Origin: Geomesophilobacter sediminis
Lineage (GTDB): Bacteria; Desulfobacterota; Desulfuromonadia; Geobacterales; Geobacteraceae
Length of the DNA: 64,000 nucleotides
Direction: 5' to 3'
NCBI RefSeq assembly: GCF_016458275.1
Contig: NZ_JAEMHM010000017.1
Location: 1 to 64,000 of the forward strand
Shown here: one piece after another, positions 8,955-17,300 of the stretch
Numbering within the stretch: the stretch's first letter is position 1
Layout: the number at the start of each line of letters is the position of its first letter
Position numbers and translations under genes: made by a program
Notes under the pieces: generated by a model
What the model was told of the DNA's origin: nothing
The model's input: the letters and a program-made list of their open reading frames with translations, nothing else
Database searches by the model: none

Positions 8955-9155
8955 TGTGATCCTCCTATACTCAAAGATGATCTCGGGAGTTTAGCAGAAT
9001 CCTTCGATGAGTGCATCTAAATTGAGACGGCGGTGGGGGTAAAGAGTAAGAAATCTTCAGGTATTGCGGTGCAGTTCTGACGAGGATGAATCGTTGCTCA
9101 CCATAGGGTGAAAAAAACAACTGCTAAACCCGCTGTCAAAGCGCGGGAAACCCCC

Positions 9156-9184
9156 TTGCTTTTTAAAAAAATCGCTTGCATAAT
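9156..9184 (+). promoter_or_regulatory. Candidate sigma-70 promoter of the rimP-infB operon
   Basis: TTGCTT (9156-9161) and CATAAT (9179-9184) are separated by 17 bases. Transcription would start near 9191, which rules out long upstream readings of rimP and leaves a leader of about 80 bases containing the hairpin at 9231-9259. The rest of 8955-9155 shows no gene or other clear feature. Confidence 0.55.
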
Positions 9185-9230
9185 GAGTGTTCCCGTGGTA
9201 AAAAACCGACACACGTTAATGTTCACTCAA

Positions 9231-9259
9231 AAGTGAGCTCCTCAGGCTCGCTTTTTTTT
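9231..9259 (+). promoter_or_regulatory. Terminator-like hairpin in the rimP leader (possible attenuator)
   Basis: GTGAGC (9233-9238) pairs with GCTCGC (9246-9251) around a 7-base loop, extended by A-U pairs, and is followed directly by eight T residues (9252-9259). This has the form of an intrinsic terminator, but it lies between the promoter and the first gene, so it may attenuate the operon that encodes NusA, a factor known to influence pausing and termination. Confidence 0.6.
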
Positions 9260-9274
9260 ATGGGAAATGCCAAG

Positions 9275-9754
9275 ATGCCAAAGGTTGACGTAGCGGAGCG
9301 GGTGACCGAAATCGCCGGCCAAATCCTCCTGCCGCTCGGGATGGAGCTGGTCGATCTGGAATACAAGCGGGAGGGGCGCGACATGGTGCTGCGCCTCTTC
9401 ATCGACAAGGAGGGCGGGGTTTCCCTGGACGACTGCTCGACGGTCTCCCGCGAACTCTCGGACCTGCTCGACGTCGAGGACCTCATTTCCGGCCACTACA
9501 CCCTTGAGGTTTCCTCCCCCGGCATCTGTCGGCCGCTCAAGAAGATCGAGGACTACCAGCGCTACGCCGGGAAGCTGGTCAAGGTGCGCACCTTTGAACT
9601 GTTGGAGGATGAGGCGGGTCATAAACGCAAGACCTTCCTCGGAAAACTCCTCGGGGTCGAGGCCGGCGCCGTCAAAATTCATCTGAACGAGGGACCCAAC
9701 GCCTCCATTCCCCTGGAGAAGGTGGCCAAGGCCAACCTCGAGTTCGAATTCTAA
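9275..9754 (+). CDS. rimP: Ribosome maturation factor RimP
   Basis: 159 residues from the ATG at 9275. This start gives the family N terminus (MPKVDVAERVTEIA) and has GGGAA upstream; the in-frame ATG at 9260 follows a T-run with no ribosome site. The conserved segments ELVDLEYKREG, VSSPGI.RPL and the end KANLEFEF are present. It acts in 30S subunit assembly. First gene of the nusA-infB operon. Confidence 0.93.
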   Translation: MPKVDVAERVTEIAGQILLPLGMELVDLEYKREGRDMVLRLFIDKEGGVSLDDCSTVSRELSDLLDVEDLISGHYTLEVSSPGICRPLKKIEDYQRYAGKLVKVRTFELLEDEAGHKRKTFLGKLLGVEAGAVKIHLNEGPNASIPLEKVAKANLEFEF

Positions 9755-9804
9755 TACCGAACTGATATTTAAAGATTTCAGCATAGTCGAAGGAGACCGT
9801 AATC

Positions 9805-10950
9805 GTGGAAACGAGCTTTAACCTCAAACACACTATCGACCAGATCGTGAAGGAAAAGGGCATCGATAAGGATGTGGTGGTGGAGGCGCTGGAACAGGCC
9901 GTCCTGACCGCCGCCAATAAGAAGTTCCGCAACACCCGGGACCTCGAGGCCCATTACAACCCGGAGATCGGCGAAGTGGAGCTGTTCGAGTTCGTTACCG
10001 TCGTCGAGGAAGTTCAGGATTCCTACCGTGAGATCGAGCTGGATGAGGCGCGCGAAGAGGACCCGGACGTCGAGATCGGCGACTCCATCGGGATGAAGAT
10101 GGACGCGAGCGGTTTCTCCCGGATCGCGGCCCAGACCGCCAAGCAGGTCATCATCCAGCGGGTGCGCGAGGCCGAGCGCGAGACCATCTTCAACGAGTTC
10201 CAGGAGCGCCAGGGCGAGATCGTCAACGGCGTGGTGCGCCGCTTCGAGAAAGGGGACCTCATCGTCGACCTGGGGCGCGCCGAGGCGCTTTTGCCGCACA
10301 AGGAGCAGGCTCCCCGCGAAGTCTACCGCCAGGGTGACCGCGTGAAGGCGCTCATCACCGAGATCCGGATGACTACCAAGGGGCCGCAGATCATGCTTTC
10401 CCGCACCCATCCCCAGATGCTCGCCAAGCTCTTCGAGGCCGAGGTTCCCGAGATCGCAGAAGGGATCGTCGAGATCAAGAGCGTGGTGCGCGAGCCGGGC
10501 GGGCGGGCCAAGATCGCCGTCTACTCCCACGACGGCGACGTCGACCCGGTGGGCGCCTGCGTCGGCATGCGCGGCAGCCGCGTCCAGAACGTGGTCTCCG
10601 AGCTGCGCGGCGAGAAGATCGACATCATACCCTGGTCCGAGGACGTCGCCCGCTTCGCCTGCAATGCGCTGGCACCGGCGGTGGTCTCCAAGGTCTACGT
10701 CGACGACGAGGATATGGCCATGGAGGTCATCGTGGCCGACGACCAGCTCTCCCTGGCGATCGGCAAGCGGGGCCAGAACGTGCGCCTGGCTGCCAAGCTC
10801 ACCGGGTGGAAGATCGATATCAAGAGCGAGACCCGCATGGCCGAGGCAGAACTGCAGCAGTTCGCCTCATATGACGGGACCGAAACGGAACCCGAAGAAG
10901 CGCCGGCCGAGCCGGAAGTCGCACCGGAGGCGGTGGGCGAAGAGGAGTAA
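9805..10950 (+). CDS. nusA: Transcription termination/antitermination factor NusA
   Basis: 381 residues from a GTG preceded by AAGGAG. The order is the NusA N-terminal RNA-polymerase-binding domain (about 1-125), S1 domain (about 130-200) and tandem KH domains (about 200-345, including VGACVGMRGSRVQ and LAIGKRGQNVRLA). It ends in an acidic tail and lacks the C-terminal repeats of the enterobacterial protein, as is common outside gammaproteobacteria. It lies 50 bases after rimP. Confidence 0.97.
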   Translation: METSFNLKHTIDQIVKEKGIDKDVVVEALEQAVLTAANKKFRNTRDLEAHYNPEIGEVELFEFVTVVEEVQDSYREIELDEAREEDPDVEIGDSIGMKMDASGFSRIAAQTAKQVIIQRVREAERETIFNEFQERQGEIVNGVVRRFEKGDLIVDLGRAEALLPHKEQAPREVYRQGDRVKALITEIRMTTKGPQIMLSRTHPQMLAKLFEAEVPEIAEGIVEIKSVVREPGGRAKIAVYSHDGDVDPVGACVGMRGSRVQNVVSELRGEKIDIIPWSEDVARFACNALAPAVVSKVYVDDEDMAMEVIVADDQLSLAIGKRGQNVRLAAKLTGWKIDIKSETRMAEAELQQFASYDGTETEPEEAPAEPEVAPEAVGEEE

Positions 10951-10953
10951 TCG

Positions 10954-11544
10954 ATGCCCAAGGCAGTACCCCTGCGCAGCTGCGTCGCCTGCCGGACGAA
11001 CCTGGTAAAGGGAGAGCTGCTCCGCTACGTCCTCTCCCCGGATGGGGAGGTGGTCCCCGACCTGCAGCAGAAGCTTCCCGGAAGGGGGGCCTACACCTGC
11101 CTCAAGGCGGGATGCCTGACCCAGGCGGTGAAAAAGCGCCAGCTGGCACGGGCGCTCGGGGCGACGGGGGAAATTGACGCCGTCCGGCTGGTAAGCCGGG
11201 TGCGGGAGCGGTTCGAGGAAAGGATCGCGGGATACATCTCCCTGGCCAACAAGGGGGGGAAGCTGGTCTCGGGCTCGGACCGGGTGCTGGAACAGTTGAA
11301 GAAGGGGAATACGGGGCTTTTGATCATGGCCGCCGACATCTCCCCGGATAGTGCCGATAAGTTCCAGGGGGCCGCCCAGGCCCACCACGTCCCCGTGGCG
11401 GTCCTTTTTGACAAGGAGCGGCTCGGCGGACTGATCGGAAAGGAACTAAGGAGTGTCCTGGCCGTCCTGGACAGCGGCTTCATCGGACCGATGACCTTAG
11501 AAATGGACAGGTACAGGAACTTCCTTGAGGAGGAGCGACAGTAG
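10954..11544 (+). CDS. RnpM/YlxR (DUF448) fused to an L7Ae/L30e-like domain
   Basis: 196 residues. The N-terminal half (about 1-90) is a YlxR domain with RSCVACR and the GRGAYTC segment. The C-terminal half (about 95-190) is an L7Ae/YlxQ-type RNA-binding domain. In Bacillus these are two adjacent genes, ylxR and ylxQ, between nusA and infB; here they form one reading frame in the same place. YlxR (RnpM) has been linked to RNase P in Firmicutes. It lies 3 bases after nusA and abuts infB. Confidence 0.88.
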   Translation: MPKAVPLRSCVACRTNLVKGELLRYVLSPDGEVVPDLQQKLPGRGAYTCLKAGCLTQAVKKRQLARALGATGEIDAVRLVSRVRERFEERIAGYISLANKGGKLVSGSDRVLEQLKKGNTGLLIMAADISPDSADKFQGAAQAHHVPVAVLFDKERLGGLIGKELRSVLAVLDSGFIGPMTLEMDRYRNFLEEERQ

Positions 11545-14457
11545 ATGAGCAAAACCCGCGTATATGAACTAGCGCAGCAGTTGGGGATCGATAATAAGGA
11601 GGTAATGGCACGGCTCGCCGAACGAGGCGTGTCGGTCAAAAATCATATGGCCGTCATAGAAGATGCCGACGTCAAGGCCCTCTCCGCCCCGGCGCAGGCC
11701 CCCGCCAAGGAGGTCGCCCAGGAAGAGGTCCGGGTTAAACCTACTCTGATCCGCCGCCGCGCCGCGAAAACGCCCGAGCCGGCCCCTGCGGCCGAGGCCC
11801 CCGCCGAGGCGGCCCCTGCCGAGCCGACCCGCGCGCCGGAAGCCGAGGCCGCGGTCGAGGCTCCGGTTGCCGCGAAGCCCGAACCGGCCGCTCCGGCAGC
11901 ACCCGCTCGCGAGGTGCACCGGGCCGTGATCATCGAGGCCGCTCCGCCCAAGCCTGCCCCTGCTGCCGCTGCCGAGCCGAAGAAGGTCGAGGAGGCGCCC
12001 AAGAAGGCCGCCGCCGCGACCCAGGCACCGAAGCCGGCTGCCGAGTCCGCTCCTGCTCCGGCCGCCGCAACACCTGCGGCCGAAACACCGGCACCTGCTC
12101 CCGAAGCGGCGGCTCCGGCCGCACCTGCTGCCGCAGCGGCACCGATGGCGCCCGCTGCCGAGGCCGCTGCGGCGCCCAAGGCTGCCGAGCCGCAACCGGA
12201 ACCGGAAAAGGCAACCCCGACCCGCGCCCGCATCCTGGGCCGCGTCGAGATCCCGGGCATCACCCAGCCCCAGCAGCGCCCCGAGCGGCGGGTCGAGCGT
12301 CCCGGTACCGAGCCGCGCCAGGGACAGCGTCCCGGCGGTCCGCGCGGTGTCGAGCGCCCCGGTACCGAACGCCCCGGCACGGGGCGTCCCGGTGAGCGTC
12401 CCATGGGGGGTGGCCGTCCCGATCGTCCGGCTCCGCTGGCTCCGGTCGAGCCCGGCATTGTGGCCGGCGACGACCGGCGCAAAGGGGCGCGCAAGCCCGC
12501 TGCCCCTGGTGGCGGTGCCAGCGACTTCGGCAAAAACGCCAAAAAGGGCGGTCCTCCCGCCAAGAAGAAGGAAGCCTTCAAAAAGCCGGACATGCTCGAC
12601 AAGCGCGAGCGGGTCTTCGAGCCCGGACCGCGCTCCAAAGGGAAGAAACGGGGCGTCGAGAAGGTCCAGATCGGCAAGAAGACCGAGATCACGGTGCCCA
12701 AGGCAATCAAGCGCATCATCAAGATCTCCGAATCGATCACCGTGGGCGAGCTCGCCAAGCGCATGGGGATCAAGGCGACCGATCTGATCCGCGCCCTGAT
12801 GAAGATGGGGGTCATGGCGACCATCAACCATCCGCTCGACTTCGACACCGCGACCATCCTCGCCACCGATTTCGGCTATGAAATCGAGAACGTGGCGCTC
12901 GACGTCGACGAGATGCTGGAGTCGGAACCGGATGCGCCCGAGGATCTCGTCAAGCGTCCGCCGGTCGTCACCATCATGGGTCACGTCGACCACGGCAAGA
13001 CCTCGCTGCTCGACGCCATCCGCGAGGCCAACGTCATCGCCGGCGAGGCCGGCGGGATCACCCAGCACATCGGTGCGTACGACGTCGAACTCGACGGCCG
13101 CAAGATCACCTTCCTCGACACCCCGGGCCACGAGGCGTTCACCGCGATGCGTGCCCGCGGCGCGAAGGTCACCGACATCGTCATCCTGGTGGTCGCAGCC
13201 GACGACGGCGTCATGCCCCAGACCCGCGAGGCGGTGAACCACTCCAAGGCCGCCGGCGTTCCGATCATCGTCGCCATCAACAAGATCGACAAGCCGGAAG
13301 CCAACCCCAGCAAGGTGAAGCAGGAACTCATGGAGTTCGGGCTGGTCTCCGAGGAGTGGGGGGGCGAAACCATCTTCGTCGAGGTGTCGGCGAAGAAGAA
13401 GATCAACCTGGAAGGGCTTTTGGAAATGGTCCTTCTGCAGGCCGACGTCCTCGAGCTCAAGGCGAACCCGAACAAGTCTGCCCGTGGCACCATCGTCGAG
13501 GCGAAACTCGACAAGGGGCGTGGCCCGGTGGCCACCGTCCTGGTTCAGGAAGGTACCCTCAAGGTCGGCGACTACTTCGTAGCCGGGGTACATTTCGGCA
13601 GGGTCCGCGCCATGCAGAACGACCGCGGCGACAAGGTCCTGACCGCCGGCCCGGCCATGCCGGTCGAGGTCATCGGTTTCACCGGGGTCCCCGACGCCGG
13701 CGACATCTTCGTGTCGATGGCCGATGAAAAGCAGGCCAAGGAGATCTCCACCCACCGCCAGATCAAGCTGCGCGAGGCCGAACTCGCCAAGAGCAGCAAG
13801 CTCTCCCTGGAGCAGCTTTACGAGAAGATCCAGAAGGGAGAGGTCAAGGACCTCAACACGATCGTCAAAGGCGACGTGCAGGGTTCGGTCGAGGCGGTGG
13901 CCGAGTCGCTCAGAAAACTCACCACCGACGCCATCCGGCTCAACGTGCTGCACGCCTCGGTTGGTGCCATCACCGAGACCGACGTCAACCTGGCCAGCGC
14001 CTCCAACGCTATCATCCTCGGCTTCAACGTCCGTCCCGAGGTCAAGGCGGCGGCGCTTGCCGAGAAGGAAGGGGTCGACGTCCGCCTCTACAACATCATC
14101 TACGATGCGGTCGACGACATCAAAAAGGCGATGGAAGGGCTCCTCGAGCCGACCTTCCAGGAGAAATACCTGGGGCGCGCCGAGATCCGCGAGACCTTCT
14201 CGGTGCCCAAGCACGGCATGGTCGCCGGCTGCTACATCACCGACGGCAAGATCCTGCGCGGCTCGCAGGTCCGCCTGCTGCGCGACAACGTGGTGGTCTA
14301 CGAAGGTAAGCTCGGCAGCCTGCGCCGCTTCAAAGACGACGTCAAGGAAGTGTCGACCGGCTACGAGTGCGGGATGTCGCTGGAGAACTACAACGACATC
14401 AAGGTCGGCGACATCATCGAGGCGTTCGAACTCGAGAAGGTAGCCGGCAAACTGTAA
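11545..14457 (+). CDS. infB: Translation initiation factor IF-2
   Basis: 970 residues. An IF2-N domain (about 1-50) is followed by a long Ala/Pro/Glu linker and a basic GRPGERP-type stretch (about 55-340), a second IF2-N domain (about 385-435), and the GTPase domain beginning near 470. The GTPase motifs are G1 GHVDHGKT, G3 DTPGHEAF and G4 NKID. Beta-barrel domains and the C2 fMet-tRNA-binding domain finish the protein. The low-complexity linker explains the long antisense open frames here. Confidence 0.97.
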   Translation: MSKTRVYELAQQLGIDNKEVMARLAERGVSVKNHMAVIEDADVKALSAPAQAPAKEVAQEEVRVKPTLIRRRAAKTPEPAPAAEAPAEAAPAEPTRAPEAEAAVEAPVAAKPEPAAPAAPAREVHRAVIIEAAPPKPAPAAAAEPKKVEEAPKKAAAATQAPKPAAESAPAPAAATPAAETPAPAPEAAAPAAPAAAAAPMAPAAEAAAAPKAAEPQPEPEKATPTRARILGRVEIPGITQPQQRPERRVERPGTEPRQGQRPGGPRGVERPGTERPGTGRPGERPMGGGRPDRPAPLAPVEPGIVAGDDRRKGARKPAAPGGGASDFGKNAKKGGPPAKKKEAFKKPDMLDKRERVFEPGPRSKGKKRGVEKVQIGKKTEITVPKAIKRIIKISESITVGELAKRMGIKATDLIRALMKMGVMATINHPLDFDTATILATDFGYEIENVALDVDEMLESEPDAPEDLVKRPPVVTIMGHVDHGKTSLLDAIREANVIAGEAGGITQHIGAYDVELDGRKITFLDTPGHEAFTAMRARGAKVTDIVILVVAADDGVMPQTREAVNHSKAAGVPIIVAINKIDKPEANPSKVKQELMEFGLVSEEWGGETIFVEVSAKKKINLEGLLEMVLLQADVLELKANPNKSARGTIVEAKLDKGRGPVATVLVQEGTLKVGDYFVAGVHFGRVRAMQNDRGDKVLTAGPAMPVEVIGFTGVPDAGDIFVSMADEKQAKEISTHRQIKLREAELAKSSKLSLEQLYEKIQKGEVKDLNTIVKGDVQGSVEAVAESLRKLTTDAIRLNVLHASVGAITETDVNLASASNAIILGFNVRPEVKAAALAEKEGVDVRLYNIIYDAVDDIKKAMEGLLEPTFQEKYLGRAEIRETFSVPKHGMVAGCYITDGKILRGSQVRLLRDNVVVYEGKLGSLRRFKDDVKEVSTGYECGMSLENYNDIKVGDIIEAFELEKVAGKL

Positions 14458-14464
14458 CAATCAC

Positions 14465-14506
14465 GGGCGGGGCCGCTCCTGAACGGGATGGCCGCGCCCT
14501 TTTTTT
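14465..14506 (+). terminator. Intrinsic terminator-like hairpin after infB
   Basis: GGGCGGGGCC (14465-14474) pairs with GGCCGCGCCC (14490-14499) with one mismatch and a T-run follows. It lies between infB and rbfA although the two genes are usually co-transcribed, so it probably lowers downstream expression rather than stopping it fully. Confidence 0.65.
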
Positions 14507-14563
14507 ACCCAGCGCCGACCGGGAACCTCCGGTGCGACGCGGGATGAAGTCAGGAAAGAAAGC

Positions 14564-14923
14564 ATGTTCAAACGCAGCGACAAGGTAGCGGAGGCGATTC
14601 ACAAGATCGTCTCCGAACTCATGATCAGGGGACTCAAAGATCCCCGTATCGGCTTCGTCACCATCACCGGCGTCAAGGTGACCCAGGACAGCCGCCAGGC
14701 CACCATTTACTACTCGGTAGTGGGGAGCGAGCAGGAGAAGAAGGATTGCGCCGCCGGGCTTTCCAGCGCACGCGGTTTCATCCGCAAGGAAGTGGGCGCC
14801 GCGCTCCAGATCCGCTTCACTCCCGAGATCATCTTCAAATACGACACCTCGGTAGACTACGGCCACCGAATCGACAGCCTCCTCAAGGAGATAGGTACCA
14901 CCGATGATGGCGACACTCAGTGA
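14564..14923 (+). CDS. rbfA: Ribosome-binding factor A
   Basis: 119 residues, normal length. The KH-type fold signatures KVAEAIHKIVSELM, DPRIGFVTITGV and the RFTPEIIFKYD segment are present. RbfA binds the 30S subunit during late 16S rRNA maturation. A GAAAG ribosome site lies before the ATG, and the end overlaps the DHH gene by 20 bases. Confidence 0.95.
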   Translation: MFKRSDKVAEAIHKIVSELMIRGLKDPRIGFVTITGVKVTQDSRQATIYYSVVGSEQEKKDCAAGLSSARGFIRKEVGAALQIRFTPEIIFKYDTSVDYGHRIDSLLKEIGTTDDGDTQ

Positions 14924-15863
14924 GATCCGGACGGTCATCGACCGCCACACGACCTTTCTCGTCACCACCCACGAAGGGCCCGACGGCGACGCCGTCGGCT
15001 CGTCCCTGGCACTGGCCCACTACCTGAAGTCTTTGGGCAAGGACGCCTCGGTTTACATCTGCGATCCGGTTCCCGACGCGTACGCCTGGCTGCCGATGGC
15101 GGACCAGGTGCTCGGGACGCTCCCCGACCGGGACTACGAGGTCTGCTTCGTCCTCGACGTCGGAGAGTTCAAGCGTACCGGCAAGGAGATCACCTCCAGC
15201 ACCCGGATCGGCAGCTTCGTCAACATCGATCACCACCCCGACTGCCCCCAGTTCGGCGCGCTGAACCTGATCGACCCGCAGGCCTGCGCCACCGGTGCCA
15301 TCATCTACCGGCTGATCAAGGAATCCGGCGCCACCCCCGACTACGCGACCTCGCTTTGCATCTACACCGCGATCGTCACCGACACCGGGCGGTTCAGCTA
15401 TTCCAACGCCAATCCCGAGGCCTTTGCCATTACCGGGGAACTGGTCACCCAGGGGGTCAACACCTGGGACGTGACCGAGAAGCTCTTCGAAAGCCAGCCC
15501 AAGGCGCGGCTCGACCTGCTCGCCCTGGCCCTGGCCGATCTGACCGTCTCCCCCTGCGGGGAGTACGGCTCGCTGTCGGTCACCCTCGACATGTACGAGA
15601 AGACCGGGGGGACCGCCGAGCTCACCGACGGGTTCGTCAACTACCCCCGCTCCATTCGGGGGGTCGAGGTGGCGATCTTCTTCCGGGAACTCGCTCCGCG
15701 GGAATTCAAGGTCGGCTTCCGTTCCAAGGGTAAGGTCGACGTCGGCGCCATCTCGGCGCACTTCGGCGGCGGGGGGCACCACAACGCCGCCGGCTGCAAG
15801 GTGAACGGGACCCTCGACGAGGTCAAGGACCTGGTCTTTGCCAAGTTGCGGCAGACCCGCTAG
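14904..15863 (+). CDS. nrnA: DHH/DHHA1 phosphoesterase, NrnA-type oligoribonuclease/pAp phosphatase
   Basis: 319 residues. The metal site motifs THEGPDGDAVGS (about 25-36), VLDVGE, NIDHH (about 107-111) and CIYTAIVTDTG are present, with the C-terminal DHHA1 substrate motif GGGGHHNAAG (about 288-297). NrnA proteins degrade nanoRNA and pAp. The gene overlaps rbfA by 20 bases and stops 3 bases before truB, the same order as in many bacteria. Confidence 0.92.
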   Translation: MMATLSEIRTVIDRHTTFLVTTHEGPDGDAVGSSLALAHYLKSLGKDASVYICDPVPDAYAWLPMADQVLGTLPDRDYEVCFVLDVGEFKRTGKEITSSTRIGSFVNIDHHPDCPQFGALNLIDPQACATGAIIYRLIKESGATPDYATSLCIYTAIVTDTGRFSYSNANPEAFAITGELVTQGVNTWDVTEKLFESQPKARLDLLALALADLTVSPCGEYGSLSVTLDMYEKTGGTAELTDGFVNYPRSIRGVEVAIFFRELAPREFKVGFRSKGKVDVGAISAHFGGGGHHNAAGCKVNGTLDEVKDLVFAKLRQTR

Positions 15864-15866
15864 TAC

Positions 15867-16745
15867 ATGGACGGTTTTCTGGTAATCGACAAGGGCCCGG
15901 GGCTCTCCTCGCATGCCGTAGTGGCTCGGGTGCGGCGGATCCTGGGCCAGAAAAAGGCGGGACACACCGGGACGCTCGACCCCTTCGCCACCGGGGTCCT
16001 CCCGGTAGCAGTGGGGGAGGCCACCAAGGCGATCCAGTTTCTGGACGAATCGGAGAAGGAGTACCGGGCCGTCCTCAGGCTCGGGGTGAGCACCGACACC
16101 CAGGATTTGACCGGCAAGGTCATCGCCGAGGCCGATACCGGCGCGATCACCGAGGAGGGGCTCCTCGAGGCGGCCCGGGAATTTTTCGGCCGGCTCTCCC
16201 AGCTCCCTCCCATGTTCTCCGCGATAAAAAAGGGTGGGGTGCCGCTCTACACCTTGGCGCGCAAGGGGGTCGAGGTCGAGCGCGAGGCGCGCGCGGTGGA
16301 GATCCACCGGCTGAGCTTCGATTGGATCCGGCTTCCGGAGGCCTGCTTCACGGTCCGCTGCTCGCGGGGGACCTACGTAAGGACGCTCGCCAGCGACCTC
16401 GGCGACCGGCTCGGCTGCGGGGCGCATCTGCTTGAGTTGCGGCGCACCGCCAGCGGGCCTTTCACCGAAGCCCAGGCGATCACCCTGGAGGAGCTGGAGG
16501 CTGCGGCCGATCCCGCCTCGCTGCTGGTGCCGCTGCAGGAGGCCCTTTGCCACCTGCGCGAGTTCCACCTGTCCGAGGCCGGCGCGGTGAAGGTCGCCAA
16601 CGGGGTTCCCCCCGCGGTGACCGACCTGGATGACGGCAGCCTTGGAGCCGGGGAGAAAGTGCGCCTTTCCCTCGGTGAACGGCTGGCCGCCGTTGCCTAC
16701 CTCGATCCGGAGAAAGGGATGCGGCTGGCGCGGGTGTTCAATTAG
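15867..16745 (+). CDS. truB: tRNA pseudouridine(55) synthase TruB
   Basis: 292 residues. The catalytic aspartate is D38 in GHTGTLDPFATG. The downstream motifs EKEYRAVLRLG, PPMFSAIKKGG and CSRGTYVRTLA are all recognisable. It forms pseudouridine at position 55 in the tRNA T-loop. Last gene of the run before rpsO, which has its own promoter. Confidence 0.96.
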   Translation: MDGFLVIDKGPGLSSHAVVARVRRILGQKKAGHTGTLDPFATGVLPVAVGEATKAIQFLDESEKEYRAVLRLGVSTDTQDLTGKVIAEADTGAITEEGLLEAAREFFGRLSQLPPMFSAIKKGGVPLYTLARKGVEVEREARAVEIHRLSFDWIRLPEACFTVRCSRGTYVRTLASDLGDRLGCGAHLLELRRTASGPFTEAQAITLEELEAAADPASLLVPLQEALCHLREFHLSEAGAVKVANGVPPAVTDLDDGSLGAGEKVRLSLGERLAAVAYLDPEKGMRLARVFN

Positions 16746-16753
16746 CATTGTTC

Positions 16754-16782
16754 TTTACACGCAAACTGTTTTGTGATAATAC
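16754..16782 (+). promoter_or_regulatory. Candidate promoter of rpsO
   Basis: TTTACA (16754-16759) and TAATAC (16777-16782) are 17 bases apart. The leader of about 70 bases ends in the ribosome site AAGGAGGTG directly before the rpsO start. Confidence 0.6.
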
Positions 16783-16861
16783 TGCGTGATGTTTCGGAAA
16801 ACTTTGCCGTGAAGTCATAACGCGGACAGGGATAGACATTGGATGGGGAAGGAGGTGTACC

Positions 16862-17128
16862 ATGCTGGCAACCGATAAAAAACAGGAAATCATTTCCGCT
16901 CACAAACTGCACGATTCCGATACGGGATCTCCGGAAGTGCAGATCGCAATTCTTTCCGAGCGGATTACGTACCTGACCGAGCACTTCAAAACGCACAAGA
17001 AGGATCACCACAGCCGTCGCGGCCTTTTGAAGATCGTCGGTCAGAGAAGAGGGCTTCTCGACTACCTGAAGAAAAAGGATGTTGAGAGATACAAGTCCAT
17101 CATCGCTAAACTCGGAATCAGAAGGTAA
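16862..17128 (+). CDS. rpsO: 30S ribosomal protein S15
   Basis: 88 residues, exactly the family length. Conserved helices and contacts include [10 protein letters not shown], [12 protein letters not shown] and [11 protein letters not shown]15 binds 16S rRNA early in 30S assembly. Followed by two hairpins and then pnp, the usual rpsO-pnp order. Confidence 0.98.
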   Translation: MLATDKKQEIISAHKLHDSDTGSPEVQIAILSERITYLTEHFKTHKKDHHSRRGLLKIVGQRRGLLDYLKKKDVERYKSIIAKLGIRR

Positions 17129-17133
17129 GAAAA

Positions 17134-17165
17134 GGCAGTATACCTTAACAGGGTATATTGCCTTT
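17134..17165 (+). terminator. Hairpin after rpsO
   Basis: GGCAGTATACC (17134-17144) pairs with GGTATATTGCC (17152-17162) around a 7-base loop; a short T-run (17163-17165) follows. Strong stem, weak tract, so partial termination or a 3'-end stabiliser. Confidence 0.6.
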
Positions 17166-17179
17166 CCACTTTCTTAACA

Positions 17180-17201
17180 GGGCCTAGTGCCCTTTTCTTT
17201 T
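17180..17201 (+). terminator. Second hairpin between rpsO and pnp
   Basis: GGGC (17180-17183) pairs with GCCC (17189-17192), followed by TTTTCTTTT. Together with the stronger hairpin 18 bases upstream it makes a tandem terminator that would still allow some read-through into pnp. Confidence 0.5.
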
Positions 17202-17221
17202 GTTGGGGACGTGGATAAAAA

Positions 17222-17247
17222 AGCTCTGCTGCATTCGCGGCATAGCT
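17222..17247 (+). promoter_or_regulatory. Hairpin in the pnp leader
   Basis: Eleven positions (17222-17232) fold onto 17237-17247 around an ATTC loop, with one mismatch and one G-U pair. In E. coli a stem in the pnp leader is cut by RNase III and used by PNPase for autoregulation. A similar role here is inferred from the position and fold only. Confidence 0.45.
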
Positions 17248-17300
17248 CTTTTCTCGGCGGCCCCAACACCAACCGTAGCTGGACCAGGAGGCCCAAAATA

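Noticed and set aside
9176-9274. Upstream start for rimP
   Set aside because: The frame would begin at or before the transcription start and run through the hairpin; the family N terminus begins at 9275.
11569-14460. A 963-residue open frame antisense to infB
   Set aside because: It mirrors the GC-rich third codon positions of infB and has no family resemblance.
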